This document shows, piece by piece, positions 33,311 to 47,101 of a DNA stretch of 64,000 nucleotides. Numbering within the stretch: the first letter of the stretch is position 1; every line of letters starts with the position of its first letter. Source of the DNA: Larix kaempferi (taxonomy: Eukaryota > Streptophyta > Pinopsida > Pinales > Pinaceae); the NCBI GenBank assembly GCA_027924585.1, contig BSBM01000442.1, forward strand, positions 744,001-808,000, read 5' to 3'. The notes below the pieces were generated by a model. That model was given only the letters and a program-made list of their open reading frames with translations. It searched no databases and was not told where the DNA came from. The position numbers were made by a program, and so were the translations under genes.

Positions 33311-36300
33311 ATAGTCGCTGTAACAACCTACTCCACATGGTGACACTCCAACAAGGAGGTCCACTATCAAGCACTGTGTGAAAAGTCTAATACTCATTTG
33401 TTTCAAATCAATGCTCAACTTACCTCAATTACAAAGCAAATTATTCTATATCCCTCTAAGAACAAACCTGTTTGTGTTTCCCCTCAACCCAAGGATATGG
33501 AGGTGTCAACCCTTCCGCATATGTGCGTGAATAACCCACAATTAGTTTGGTTCTTGTTATCACACAACTTGTAGTTGTCTCTAAAGGTATCCTATCCAGG
33601 ACGGTAGATGTGTAGACAACTAAAGAGGTGACCCAAGAGATGCCATGGTTCCCAATGCAAGCTGGGTGTCACGCTAACCGAGGCACTCTTCACTTCAGGT
33701 CAAGATGAGTCAAGATCAAGGGGGAGACCCTAGCCAATCTATGAAGACTAGCTAACCCAAAGACTCCTAGGGAAAGGTGTAAAGTTAAGCAAGGAGGTCA
33801 AGGGTGCAAGACTTTAGATCTAGAAAGATAAGTGGACCCAAGGTGGTAGATCTAGAGGCTTGGTTGAATAGGCTTAAGGAGGTGACAAAATTTCAACCAA
33901 GTGTTTGATTTAGGCCACTTATGAAGTTAAACAAGTAGATCTAAGAAAGGGGCTAATGCATCACCTAATGACCCAAGTGGGGCATAACCCTCAAAATGAG
34001 GAATGGGGCCCACAAGGTGAAAATCAATAGGGTGAAGCACTAGGGGTAGGTTTTAGGAGACGATCTATCCAATGAAGCAAAAATCTCAACTACCCACGTA
34101 CTAGAACTAGCAAAAAGGCCACCCTCAAGAAATGTGACTTCCCTTGGAGAGACCAAGTGCCTTGGGAAATGGGCCAAATGGAGTCCAAACCTCACCAAAC
34201 TGTAGATCGGGAATGTTGTGACTAATGTAGAGGTGGGTTTTAAATTATATCCCCAAAATCATGCTAGATCCAAGTAGATAAAAAAAATACAAGGGTTTTG
34301 AGATCTAGAAACAATGGATAAGCCAAGGAGGAATGTACTAACCTTTAGAGCATACCTGGATAATGAGATGAATGCCAATTGTGATGAGGATTACTTTGCC
34401 AAAGATCAAATGGAAGATTTTGAAGCCCTCTTGCCAAAACGATTTGTCCAAGCCCACACGTGTGCCCCTCTATACCTGTCAAACCAAGGAGACAAAGCAT
34501 CAATCAGTCAAATAGAATGAGGGTAGATACAAGCTAGAAATAGATTACAAAGAATGAATGGTACAAAGACAAAACCACTCCTTGTTTGATCCAAGATTTG
34601 GAAAGAAGTTGCAGGGCAAGCCTCCCCACCAATGCGCATTCCTCCCAAGACGTCTGCTTCACCTGTAAATAAAAAAAGTATGGCAAAAGATGCAAGATAG
34701 CTACAAGATATCCTCCAGTGCAATGGACAAAGCATTTACAATCATCACAACCAAACATCCACTTCAAGATCCAAGCATTTGCTCCAAAAGATAGAATTTT
34801 ATTCCAATAGCCAAGAGCCAAAAATCTCTAGATAGCTTTTACAATAGGGGGGTCTCTTCCTTAAATAGGAGGAGAGAGACTAAAACCCTAACCACTTGTG
34901 AAATGAGTGGTTGAGATCAAAAGAGACAACAATATAATCAATGGCTAAGATGAGCCAATACATTATAAGACATGGATCACTCACAAAAGGGATGATGTCA
35001 TGCCTAAAAACACCTTAAGGGGGTGACGTCATGACTAGGGGGGGACTAAAACAAGTGTCTCTCACATGAGATGACTAGGACAAGTGACTAGGAGCACATG
35101 GTGGAGCTAGGAGGTATTATTTCCCTTCACTAGCATCACCCCATGGCACAATAATATAACATGAGACTCAATGACATGTCCAAGTACACAAACGATCAAA
35201 TCCTGTCCCCCCAAATCTGAGAGAAAAATACATCAAAAGACATCCTGCTGACTGTGTGGACCCCATTGATTGCTGCAAACTGATCTGCAAGGAGTGGGAT
35301 ACACTATAGATGACCTCAAAGAAGACCTTATGCCAAAATCTTGCCTCAATTGCCCAAATCGAATTCCTCTGACCTTTTTATTCCATTTTTTAATCCTCCT
35401 AAAAACACTAATACTACCCATAACTGACTGCCAAGTGCTTGCGCTGTCAAATTGAGTGTGCCATCATGTCCGGAAGGGGGGTAATGTGGTAATAACAAGT
35501 TGCTGGACCACCCCCTTCCCCTGTAGTGCCCTAGGCAACGACTAGCCTGCAAGGCTCTGGCTGGACAGGCCATATCAGCATGGCCAATTTGGTCAACAGG
35601 TGAAAAACTGCTCATGATATGCCCGGGAGTGCCTGAAACTGATAGATAAGTGTCTCAATGGATCCAGAAGACCCAAATCCACTAGAGATGAGTACTCATA
35701 CACCTCATGATAACCTGTAGGATCATCTGTAGGGTGCACCATACGTGGACAGCATAAAAATATGATGATCTGGAAATAATAATAAACATGACAAACTGCA
35801 TCAATCATCATTTGAGGCCTATGTCCATCATATGGAATCATAAAAAAGGTATATAGAAGACCATATATCATCATCATACATAAAGTGGTGCATCTCATCA
35901 CGGATCCCAAGGTTGACCTTGGTCAAACTATGTTTGACCGGTCAAACTGATCAAAATATGACCAAGGCTAAGAAGCCAAGCTGCTGCAAGCGCAAATAGT
36001 TAAGACATGCCCGCTAAGAAGCCAAGCTGCTGCAAGTGCAAATAGTTAAGACATGCCCTCTAGATCATTTTCAGAGCTAGACTCTAAAGTATTAAGCATT
36101 ATTTCACTGGCAGTTAATAAATAGTAAATAGGTTAGTTAAATAATCTACTTCCAAGAAGATTCTCAAGAATATACTTGTTTATAAACATGATCAAATTGC
36201 TAGCAAAGGGTGAAGGCTAAAGACACAAGGCTAGGCTAAATGGGATGACTTGACTGACTTGACATTGTGATACTTTGGATGAAGGACATGGTGTTACACA

Positions 36301-38643
36301 CTTAAGCATGTGTTGGACAAGAGATACACAAGGAATGGCGATGTCTCACAAATGGATAAGTTGTTCAGAGAAGTGCTTATTCAACCTTGGCAAAAGTTGT
36401 CTACTACGAGAACCGTCGTGAACTAGGTGCTTGGCTAACTGTAACTTGAGGTTCTAGGGGACACTTAGAATTAGCTGTCCCTTGCTCCATCTCACATCAT
36501 GACCCGCAGGCTCAATGAGGAGAGTTTCACATAAGGTCAACAGCTTTTAGACTTAGCATATATTTAGCCACTGCTTTTTAGGACCTTTCATTTCATTTCA
36601 TTTCATGGCCAACAATCTTTAGATTTAGCATACATTTATCCATTGCTTTTTAGGCCTAATACGACCCCTCTGGGATTTCACATGTGCTGAAAAGAACAAC
36701 TAATCGCAACTTACATCCGGGGTGCATTTACATTTCATAACATTTGAATTTCACTTCAATTTCATAGTTCCTTTCATTGGGCTGTACAAGATATAACAAT
36801 AGTTTCCATACGTAGTACAACTTTGCTTTAGGTTTTAGCCAACACAACTCAAGCAACTAGGGGGACTTCCACAATCTAAACCAAACATCGGGGCAACCGA
36901 CTAGAATGATAAAGGCATACAATCCAACTCACCAAGGGCAAGTTTTGTTGCCAACTCAGAGTCGAGACACAATATAAACATGGATGCAAGTCTAACGCAG
37001 AGGCAGAAGCGGGGAGATCCTCCATATCACAAGTCAAGGTGTAAGTCAGGGTGAAGACCAATATATGGGGAGATGACAAATGGATGGGTGGAGATAGGTG
37101 AAAATGGTGCCTAAGCTAGCAAGTCAAAAAGACACTAAATGATCATGTTCACATTCATAAGAAGGTAAAGACCAACAAGTATAAACAAGAGTTTCCAAAT
37201 GTCAGTAGTGCAACCAATACATATAATCCATAACCAATTTCATTTCAATTTTAATACACTGCCAGATCATAATTACTTTATACCAAGTCAATGCTAATAA
37301 AGATGACCTAAACAACAAGGTAATAACATCAGTGCACATCATATATATACTGGGTCATCAATCAATATCTGTAATCTGAACCAACTATAACCACTGAGAA
37401 CACGGTATTTGAAATACTGAAGGACTTCACTGCAACTGTATGGAATAAAAGGCCACATTGGTCATCAAATCTGAGGTCTACTAAATGTCTACTAAATGTC
37501 TGATACAAAGATGCTCTGATGTGTGAGTGATCAAACTAATGCTGCTCATCATAGTTGATCTCACTGAACAAGTGTAAAAGCAAAGCTCTTGAAAGTGTAG
37601 ATATCTTCTTTGCTCATATGGTAGCCCAGCTACTATGTGTGTGATAACAGTGCTTTAGCAGGTAGGACATTTACAATTTTTCTTCTTCCCACCATTGCAA
37701 TCGAACATATTCCACTCATTTTGACACTCGTACTTTATAAGATGGTTTTCTTGACTTTCTCCCAACATCCACATGGGGCAAGCCAACACACACTATTATG
37801 TCCTAGGGTGTACCGTCAACAAAAAATGATGATAATTTCCTCTTTAGCAGGGAGGAAATGATGGGACTTAATCCTCGATCCTAGTGAACAAAGTCCAAAT
37901 GGAAAACTTGTGTTATATTTCTAATGTTGTATTTTACATTTCATATACATCATTGTAAAGGTGATTTGGTCAAAGATGATAACTCACTGAATAATTTATC
38001 TACCTACACCTAACTCTCCATCTGCCTCAACCCACCACAATTTTATACTCTTATATATATCTAATGGAAAATAGAGCTTATAGCAGTGTCACAGGGATTG
38101 TGAGTCAAACTCACCTAATCCCAAGTTTGGCTTGGATTGGCCCCCATAAGAGTTTTTGTGGATTGATTGAGTCAAAATTGCGGTCGACAGAGCTTGACTC
38201 AGTCGATGTGAGTCGAACTTGCGATCCCCTGTTTAACAGGCGGTTTGAACTTGTACTCACCAAGGAAATAGATAAATATCCTTTAAAAGTTTTAAACAAT
38301 GGATTTTTTCATTTTTGTAGTCAATTTGAGTGAATATCCTTGCTGCCAGAGTGATTGCAAGTGACAAACAAACCTAAAGGAGGACAAAGTATCCATACAG
38401 GGCATCCATCGACACTTGTAAATATCTTTATATTTTTATACTTGCCAAGTTTTTCCTGATTTGTTCTCCATCCAATTCTCTTCACATGCCTAGCTTTTTG
38501 CCAAATTTGAGACTTGGTTTATAGCATATATATTTTGACAATCTCCTTTTGGTACTGGCAATCTTTTTTCTTGTGTGTGAGTATTTTCATTGTTGGATTG
38601 CTATACTTATATCTGGAGGCCTAGTCATAGAGCTGGCTAGACT
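33311..38643. repeat. Anonymous repeat DNA with a 46-base tandem duplication at 35967-36058
   Basis: 35967-36012 and 36013-36058 differ by two bases or so (GCCAAGCTGCTGCAAG core). Around 34840-34930 a TTTAAATAGGAG-like block followed by AAAACCCTAACCAC resembles an LTR promoter region read from either strand, so part of this may be an old LTR. Its ends were not found. No gene is recognised. Confidence 0.4.
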
Positions 38644-38689
38644 GTGAGGGATGGGAGAGAGCTTTGCCACAGCTGGCATGCAGCCCTCC

Positions 38690-39377
38690 AGGTTACCCTC
38701 GCAAAATGCCCTCCTCCAACCCGCAAAATTGCCCAACAAACCCAGCTGCCTACTGCTATGCCGTATAGACGTGTCTCTCTATGGATCTACCAATACAAAG
38801 GCGCCCTGTGCACTGCGTGCCCGCGGCTCTGTCTACACAACCACAACATACAAATGGTTCACCTGTGTCTCTGTTTGTATGACTTGCGAATCAGTACGGT
38901 TTTCGTACGAATTGTACAGACGATGATTTGCTTGGCCCTCTGCTTGATTGTTATAGACCCCTTGGAAGATTTCTTTCCGCTGCAATCTCTCTCTTGGCCA
39001 AATTTGGAAAGTAGAAAGTCCTCTCCAACTCAATGCTTGAGTTTCACTCTCTTGTGATTGTGTTGGTCTCTATTCTCCTATCACCTTGGCTGCCTTTTAT
39101 ACTATTAGGATGAGCCAAAACCCTAACTTCGATGACTGAGATTAGATCTCACTCACTTGAGATCAATGGTTGAGATTCATTTAAATAACTTAAATCACCA
39201 ATGCCAAAAACTTAGGCATTTCTCCAAATTAACCCCAATTAATCTAAAAAATAAATTCACTTTAATAATTAACTTTAATAAAGTGAATTGCCTAGGTTCC
39301 CGAGAGGTATTAATGACGGTTTCTATAAGTAAGACACAATCTCATGGAAATACATGTCTGAGCTACAAACATCAACA
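38690..39377 (-). repeat. Copia 3' LTR, truncated
   Basis: It matches the right LTR from the block CAAAATGC.C.CCTCCAACC to the end CTACAAACATCAACA at 39377. The counterpart of the first ~270 bases of the right LTR (52704-52970) is not found here. Just inside, 39378-39388 reads CTCCCTCTTAG, the complement of a polypurine tract. Confidence 0.75.
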
Positions 39378-39469
39378 CTCCCTCTTAGCGAGGAAGGTAT
39401 TCTCCACCACTACTAGCTTATCTCTAAAGAAGACAAACTTCTCTTTCACCAAGGGCTTGGTGAGAATGT

Positions 39470-40536
39470 CTATATCCTGCTCATTTGTGGAAATGTACTT
39501 GAGTTTGACTGCTCCCTTTTGGACCTTGTCTCTGATGAAATGATATATGATCTCAATATGCTTGGACCTGTCATGGAATATTGGATTCTCAGAGAGTTTG
39601 ATACAACTCTTATTGTCTCAATGAATCGTTGTAGGATCCAACTCCTGATCAAATAATCCTATAAGGAATTTGCAAAGCCGAAGAGCTTTACAACTAGCTA
39701 TACTTGCTGCCATGTACTCTGCCTTTGCTGAACTAAGTGCTCTGGAAGTCTGCTTCCTGCTGAACCAAGAAATCAATGTTGATCCCAAGCTAAAGCAACA
39801 CCCTAAGGTGCTCTTTTGATCTGTTGCACTCCCTGCCCAATCTGAGTCAAAATGACCTTGTAGCTCCATTCCATCACCTCCAAGATGCTTCAATCCATAC
39901 TCCATTGTGCCCCTCAAATATCTAAGCACATGCTTCGCTGCTACCCAATGAACTTGCCTCGACTCCACCATGAATTGACTCAAGGTGTTCACAACAAAAC
40001 ATATATTTGGCCTGGTGTTTACCATATACATCAACAATCCAATCAACTGTTGTATACTCTGGGATCCACCAACTCTGAATCTGAAGAATCAATCTTCTTT
40101 AGGTTGGATACCATAGGTGTAGCCATTGTTCTACAGCCCTCCATCCTGAATCTCTTCAAGATCTCCACTGTGTACTTCCCCTGACCAAGGAAAATCTCAC
40201 TCGACCTCTGCCAAACCTCTAACCCCAAGAAATAATGTATCAAGCCGATGTCCTTCCTCTTGAACTTTGTGGCTAAATCTTCCTTGCACCTTGCTATAAG
40301 CTCCTTTGCACCCGTGAGAAATAAATCACCCACGTAGAACACCAAGATGAGTGGCTCGGATCCAACAAGTATGAAGTACAAGTTGGGATCCGCCTCACCC
40401 TTGGTGAAGCCATGCTTTGCAAGTATTTTTCAATCCTGGAATACCACGCCCTGGGTGTCTGCTTGAGTTTGTACAAGGATTTCTTAAGCCTGCACACATG
40501 AGACTCCCTCCCATGTACCTCGAAGCCTTGAGGTTG
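39470..40536 (-). pseudogene. Copia pol: reverse transcriptase C-terminal part and RNase H
   Basis: Readable pieces are KKSLYKLKQTPRAWY, LILVFYVGDLFLTG (the YVDD box reads YVGD), IGLIHYFLGLEVWQ, YMVNTRPNICFVVNTLSQF, HWVAAKHVLRYLRGT and the RNase H motifs DSDWAG and SSAKAEYMA. Several frames are used, so it is inactive. The upstream edge, encoding QPQGFEVHG at 40510-40536, is where the LTR-like unit interrupts RT. Confidence 0.9.
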
Positions 40537-43500
40537 TGTTACCAGACAAATTAGCAGAGCTAGTGTCTGATAGACAAATGTAGGGAAGATGTGACCACTG
40601 TCACCTCAGTCACACTTCCAACTTCTTTGGAGTGTCGTAACCTAGGGGAGAGCCCTTTAGATGCTCTGCAAAACACTTAGGACAAAGAGACTATGTCTTG
40701 TATTGGATGATGTTAGTGACCAGTGCTTTAAAACAATCAAATTTAGAATGAAGAAGACATACTATTTGAATCAAGTGCTTGTGGATGCCAATGTATCAAT
40801 GTCAACATTAAAAGATCATTTACATAGCCAATTGATAGAAGCTTCAATATTAAGTTTGACAATCACTTTTATGCCAACAATAGAATATTCAATAATTGTA
40901 ATCATATACCATCCAATGAAAAGCAAGAATGCAAATACAGTAATGACAGTAGATCACTCAACAAATGTATTTATTCATATCCAATGACCTATAAGAGGGT
41001 TAATACAGTGATAGTAGCAGTAAACAGTCCTCCTATGACAGTATTATAGCAGCATTTAATAAGCCAAGGAAGTTATTTTGAACAGTGATTTCATGCACTA
41101 AATATTAATCAAATCAATTCCACCTTGAAACCATATCCTGTAGCAGTATAAGACAGTCAATTAAGTCTGATATATCTGCAATAAATGTATGTTTCAGACC
41201 TTGTTTTTATCCTTTTTCAACAGCAGTAAACACTCTTTCTCAACAACAGTGACTACTACCCCTTTGATTAACTTTAATGTTGTTTTTGTGTAGGTTTTGC
41301 TGCAGCTGTCTTGGAATGTCAAATCTTGTCTGCAACTTAATGCAGACTTAGGGCAGCAGCAAAGGGGCTGCTAACAGGCTGTTGCAGTCTTGTTATGGGC
41401 AACGAAGAGGAGGTTGAGGCAAGGGCAGGCTCCAAGAATGAGGGCAGAGGAAGATAGGAGGTGGGGAAAGGACTGTTTTAGGGGCAGTTTTTAGGACTGT
41501 TTTAGGTCTTAGGGTTTTAAGGGAGAAAGGTAAGGGTAGGTTAGGGTTTAGGCTAGGGTTATTTTTAGGTTTTTAATTTTTTTTTATATTTTGAGGGCTC
41601 CTACAATTTCTCTCTAGGGTTTTTAGGGCCCAAAATGGTAGGCTGAATTTGTAGGAGGGAGTGCTGGAATTTTATGGAGGCCAAAAATTGTTTTTATTTT
41701 TTATTTTTAAGGTTTCAGACATAAAATTGCAGACCTAATTAAAAGACTTAATCTAGTATGAAATCTAATATTTACACATGTACAAGCAAGAGTAAATTGG
41801 TGAAAAGATGATACCTTAGGTGTAATGCCCCCATTCAAATAAATTTCAAAAGAGGAAATTCCACCAATCTACTAGTTTCCTAGGTTGGGGTGGAAACATT
41901 GGGATTTTGAATAAGGGAGCTAATAAACCCCAAATGGACATTAGATTGACATAAATATATTAAAAGGGGTTAAATAAATATTTATGGTGAAAAAATAAGA
42001 TGGCACTTGGTCATGGAGACACATTGGTGGTGTGGGACCCCCAAAAAACTAGATTCTCCATGCCACATGCAATTCCACTCTCACCCATTCGAATCCAAGG
42101 TGGAGTCCACTATTATTGGGATAGTTGGAAGGTCATATTACTTGGCATGACTCAATGACGTCGAATTGTAGAGGAAGAGTAACTCGCATGGGAGAGGAAG
42201 AGGCATTTTGGAGCTAGTGGGACACTTGGGCTAGATTCCCTAGCTTCTATGACACCATTGATGAAGATGCCTATGACACTTATGACAAAATCAAATCTGA
42301 TGGCTGACATCTGACATATATGACATGCCGGGGCTAAAAATAGCCTCCAAGAGGGTGCTCAAGGGAGTTAGGGAAGCCAAAGAGACACCTATTCGAATTT
42401 GGTGGAGGAGGAGGCTAGAATTGAAGGGACAAGTGGCACACATTGGAATCTCTTTCCAACTTGAGTTGGCATGAAGCTCTTGGAAGGAATTCGACCCATG
42501 GAGGACCTTAGAAGTTTATAAAAGACAATAACAAAGAAGGATGGTAGCTTCTGATCATTTTACATTTTGCATTTTGCATTTGGAGAGAAGAGCTAGTAGA
42601 GAGCTAGTCTACTTGCCTTAGCACCAATTTCGAGGGTGAAAGATTCCCATCCTAATTGACAATTGGAGAGGCCATTTAGACCTTTCATTTGGAGCTACAA
42701 TGGATTGTTTAGTTATAGGTTGAAGCTACAGGGAAGCTTGTGGTTCATTCAGCTACAACTCATTCTTCCATCTCTTTCACATTTTATTGCATATTTGGGC
42801 CCCTGGAGGAATTGTGCCCTTGGTGAGATGCTGATCTCTTTGTGAGAGTCCATGAATCTCCATTCCTTTGTATTCTGATATATATACTTTGTATTTACTG
42901 CTCATAAGACTCTCAGGTCGAAATACCAAGTGAAGTTGTGTAAAAATACCAAACAATGCATAAATGATGCCATTTTCCCTAGATCTTGTTGTTGGAGCTT
43001 GAAGAGATATTATTTCGAATTTTATCAGTCATTCTCTGTGATTTTGTTGATGTATGGAGTGTCATTAATGTTCTGATGAAGTTTCTTTAACAGTGCACAA
43101 GTCCTTGGCACCTAAAATTCGAATTTCATAACATATGGTGAAAATTACTAGCTTTTCCCCCTATGTGAAGTATTGCACATAAATATCTGATTTAAGTGAG
43201 TTGCAGAAGGCCATAGGAACTAATTAATGATACATTGGGGAGCTCATTAAGGCCATTTATCAGTACCATACCTCTGTTCAAAAATTTGGAAGGGTTTAAC
43301 AACATTTGGAGAGCTATCTTTGTCCACTACCCTTGGGGGTTTTGAAGCTCGATTTGACTATAATTATTCCCTACTTTGTCCAGATTGTAAATGAATGTTG
43401 CAGAAGTGTTTTAAGGGTTGTTAAGCATCCATCAGCCTCAATTATATGTCTTAATACCTTTGAAATACCTTCAGACCCAATTTGGAAGCATTTGGAGTCA

Positions 43501-44806
43501 TTTGGAAGCAGTAGTGACAATACTAGTCTAAGGGTCGAATTGGTCAAAACTGGCAATTTTTCCTAATTTGTGCAAATTCTTAAAAAGGGACACTACATTA
43601 GGGTTTTTATGGATGAGACCCTTAAACCCTATCCCTAGAGGAAGGTGACCAGCCATCCTCATGGAGTAATTTCTTCTTGTCTACTAAATTAGGGCTTCTT
43701 GTAACAACCTCTAGAGTTCGTTACAAGAGCCTAATCTAGGGCAAAGTTGGAGACCCAAGGCTAAACTGGTGAAAACCTCCTCTAGGGAGCGTTTCCACCA
43801 TGCAAAGAGGATAGAAGGTAGACAAAGGCCCTTTTCAGAAAAAATGCAGCCCTAGGGCCACCATTTAATCATTCAAGAAACAAGAAATTCACATACCTTT
43901 CACCAAGCAAGGCTAAAAAGACTAGATTTACTTGAGCATGTGTTCTTCCAACAATTCTCGCATCCACCAAGCATGAGCAAACCAAAGACAACATCCAACT
44001 TCATCCACAAGAGCAAAGAAAAACTACTCCAAGAGGTGCACATCGCTCCACAAGAGCTATCTAGGGTAAAAAAGTAACATTATGAATTTTTGTCAAATGA
44101 AGTGAGGAGGTCTATTTATATGTTTTTCAATTCACTTTACAAAAATAACCAGGCCGACAGGTCAATTAAATGTCAATGTAAAAATATAACATGAAATAAT
44201 ATAAAATAATCTAAAGATGGCCTATAGTAGGCTTAAGGTAGGCTACCTGGGGTATTTTCCCCCTAGGTGCATACAAATTGTTAAAAATGACTAAAATTGA
44301 GTAGAAAGCTTCACTCTGAGAGGTGGAGTGAGTAGGGGGGATCGAAATGCCCCATCTAACTCCAATAATGCTGAAAATCCCTCAACGTCCCCCCTCAAAG
44401 AGCCTGTGGGCCTGGTGACCAAAAGGTGACATCATCAAGGAAATTGCCCAAGGAAGGAGAGTGCTTTGATGGAAAGGGACCAAGAAGGGTGCATTAGCTG
44501 ACAGGGAGCGGAGGTAAGAGCCTCAAAGCTGGAGAACTGTCACCGGAGTAGAAAACAAGTAGGGGGTTGTGTGACCCAGTGACCTACCCCTAGGAGCCTC
44601 GGGCACCAACCTTAGGGCACAAGCTCTATAATGAGGCAATCAACAATGCCACTAAGCCATAATACTCCTAAGGGAAGGACCAAAGGGTCCAGCCATAACC
44701 ACCCCTTAGAAAATGCTGGTAACACCCATCATGGACCCGAAGAAAAGAACGACCCCTCTCCTTGGGCACATATCTGAAGGTGCGCAGGTACTGGTACCAC
44801 ATAACA
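40537..44806 (-). mobile_element. 4.27-kb LTR-like unit (solo-LTR candidate), copy B
   Basis: It begins TGTTACCAGACAAATTAGCA and ends TACCACATAACA, with GGTTG at both 40532-40536 and 44807-44811. Removing it rejoins the Copia RT reading EEEVYI...QPQGFEVHG. No gag/pol, primer-binding site or internal terminal repeats were recognised. A TATA-type block (CATATAAATAG, minus strand) lies near 44117-44130. It shares both ends and many internal blocks with copy A at 26424-28849 but is about 1.8 kb longer. Confidence 0.8.
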
Positions 44807-46402
44807 GGTTGCTTATATATACTTCCTCCTCAATGATCCCATTGAGGGAGGTAGTCTTTACGTCCATCTGGGGAATCCTCCACCTCATGACTAATGCAAT
44901 AGATATCATAGCTCGTATGGAAGTGTATCTAGCGACTAGAGCGAATGTCTCCTCATAGTTCACTCACTCTTTCTGAGAGAATCCTCTCGCCACAAACCTC
45001 ACCTTGAACTTCTCGATGCTGCCATCTGCAGTATGCTTGATTTTGCAGAGCCACTTGGAAGTTGCCACAGGCTTCCCCTTCGGTCTAGGCACAATATCCC
45101 ACACATCATTCTTCATGATAGAGGTCTGCTCCACCATGGCATCCCTCTAAACCTACTGGTCGGTTGCTTCCTCATAACTGGAAGGCTCGGAATCAATGAT
45201 GCTTCTCATCATTGCCATATAGTTAGGAAACTTCCTCGGAGGCCTACTCTCCTTGAACAATCTCCTGGGAGCCTCAACATGCTCCCGAGCATCTCTCAAT
45301 GTTTGCTCAAACCATTTGTGTCTCTTGACAAAACTAGAGGGAGCCATCTCCTCCTCACCTAAAGGCTGACTCCTTGAACTGGTGGTCTTTGAACTATGTT
45401 CTCCCTTTGGAGCCACTTACTCCTCGTCCTCTGCCCCTGGTGGTATCTCATAAGACTTCTTAGATGCCAAGTTCTCCTCAAACTTAACATATCGGCTCAT
45501 CACTGTCTTCTGTTGTCCCGGCATGGAGATCCTATAAGTCTTTGAGGTCTCGTTGTACCCCACAAACACACCCTTCTCTCCTGAAGGCTCAAGCTTCGTC
45601 CTCTTCTCCTCAGGTACATGGATGTAGACTAGACAACCAAAGATCCTCAAATGTCCTATTTCTGGTTTCACTCTTGTGAATGCCTCCTTTGGAGTCTTGT
45701 CCTCCAATATCCTGTGAGGACTCTTGTTCTGCAAATAAATTGCTGTGTGACATGACTTTGCCCAAAGAAACATGGGCATACCTTGACCATGAATCATAGC
45801 CTTACCAGTACTGATGATGGACCAACTCTTTATCTCCGCAACACCATTCTATTGTGGGTTGTATGAGACTGTCTTCTCCCTCTTGATCCTTGCCTCCTTG
45901 CAGAAATCCTTGAATTCATTTGAGGTTTACTCTCCCCCATTATTTGACCTCAAGACCTGGATCTTCTTTCTTGTCAAGTTCTCCACTTGAGCCTTGAGCT
46001 CCTAGAATTGATTGAAGACCTCATCCTTGGTCTTCATAAAGAAGATCCAGGTTTTCATGGAGAAATCATCAATGTATATCACATAGTACGATGCTCCCTG
46101 CACACATACTACAGACATCGGTCCACATACATCTGAATGAATAAGATCCAAGATCCCCTTGAACCTACTCTCACTGCTTGGAAAAACATTCTCAAGTCTT
46201 GACATTCTTGCCAATTGCACACCCCCTGCATACTCCCTGTTGCACAACACCGAGATCTGGAAGAGCAGTGACAATCTCCCTCAGAATCGACAACGCTTTG
46301 TAATGTAGGTGTCCCATCCTCCTGTGCCATAGCTCACACAAGTTATCACTATCATGTACCAATGCCCGAGCGTGCTTTCCTTGCAACCTGTATAAGTTGT
46401 CG
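44807..46402 (-). pseudogene. Copia pol: GAG-pre-integrase, integrase and start of reverse transcriptase
   Basis: From 46402 leftward: NLYRLQGKHARALVHDSDN, LWHRRMGHLHYKAL (zinc-binding His of the pre-integrase), CRGCAIGK, HSDVCGPM and YVIYIDDFS (integrase Asp motifs), FLWAKSCHTAIYLQNKSPHR, FGCLVYIHVPEEKR, then RT start ATSKWLCKIKHTADGSIEKF and QMDVKTTSLNG. Stops at several places, including E*TSNEF before the integrase Glu, make it inactive. Confidence 0.9.
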
Positions 46403-46723
46403 TGTGAAGAACTTGCAACAATTAATTAATGAAAATACACGAGATAACAGAAATAACATAACTCACAATCACTTTTATTGATCACAGGCCACTTCTAGGG
46501 GGCAACCTCCTTTGAGCAAGCTCAATACAAATAACTTCACGGTACCTTCATTGGTCTCAACACAAACTTATATTCTAAGTCTAGGTGCCAATACCATGGG
46601 TCAATACCATGTGTCAATACAAACTATGGATCAACAATTACTACGGGATGACTTAAAAAGCATATGCGTCCAACAACAATATACTAACAAAGTAAATAAA
46701 AGGGTTGGCATGGGTTCCTAACA
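46403..46723 (-). repeat. Gypsy 3' LTR (left)
   Basis: It runs from TGTGAAGAACTTGCAACAA to GGTTCCTAACA, 321 bases. It is 65 bases shorter than the right LTR because it has one copy of an internal ~65-base tandem unit (containing AAAGCATATGCGTCCAACAA) where the right LTR has two. Confidence 0.9.
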
Positions 46724-46967
46724 TCCCTTCTCCCTTAGAAAAAGCTTTGTCCTCAAAGCTTTAGATGTGGAAATTGATGCAAAATCTAAAGGAGTACTTA
46801 CAAACTACGGGACGACTTACAAAGCATATGCGTCCAACAACAATAATACAAACTATGGATCAACAAATACTACGGGATGACTTAAAAAGCATATGCGTCC
46901 AACAACAATATACTAACAAAGTAAATAAAAGGGTTGGCATGGGTTCCTAACATCCCTTCTCCCTTAG
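46724..46967 (-). repeat. Duplicated LTR end plus polypurine tract
   Basis: 46724-46796 and 46953-47025 are near-identical: TCCCTTCTCCCTTAG (polypurine-tract complement) then AAAAGCTTTGTCCTCAAAGC. Between them, 46797-46952 repeats the last ~155 bases of the LTR, including two tandem units. The LTR-tract junction is thus present twice, 229 bases apart. Confidence 0.85.
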
Positions 46968-47101
46968 AAAAAGCTTTGTCCTCAAAGCTTTAGATGTGGA
47001 AATTGATGCAAAATCTAAAGGAGTGGTTCCCCTGTAGCATCCTTGGGTTGCATTCCAGCCCATTGACGCCTTTTGAGTTTCAGGGAGGATTGCTTGGAAG
47101 G

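Noticed and set aside
38644-39057. Overlapping 137- and 91-codon plus-strand frames
   Set aside because: They lie inside the Copia LTR and reappear in fragmented form in the other LTR, so they are not independent genes.
46512-46950. Small plus-strand frames sharing the same C-terminal residues
   Set aside because: They are within Gypsy LTR sequence and are similar only because the LTR end is duplicated.
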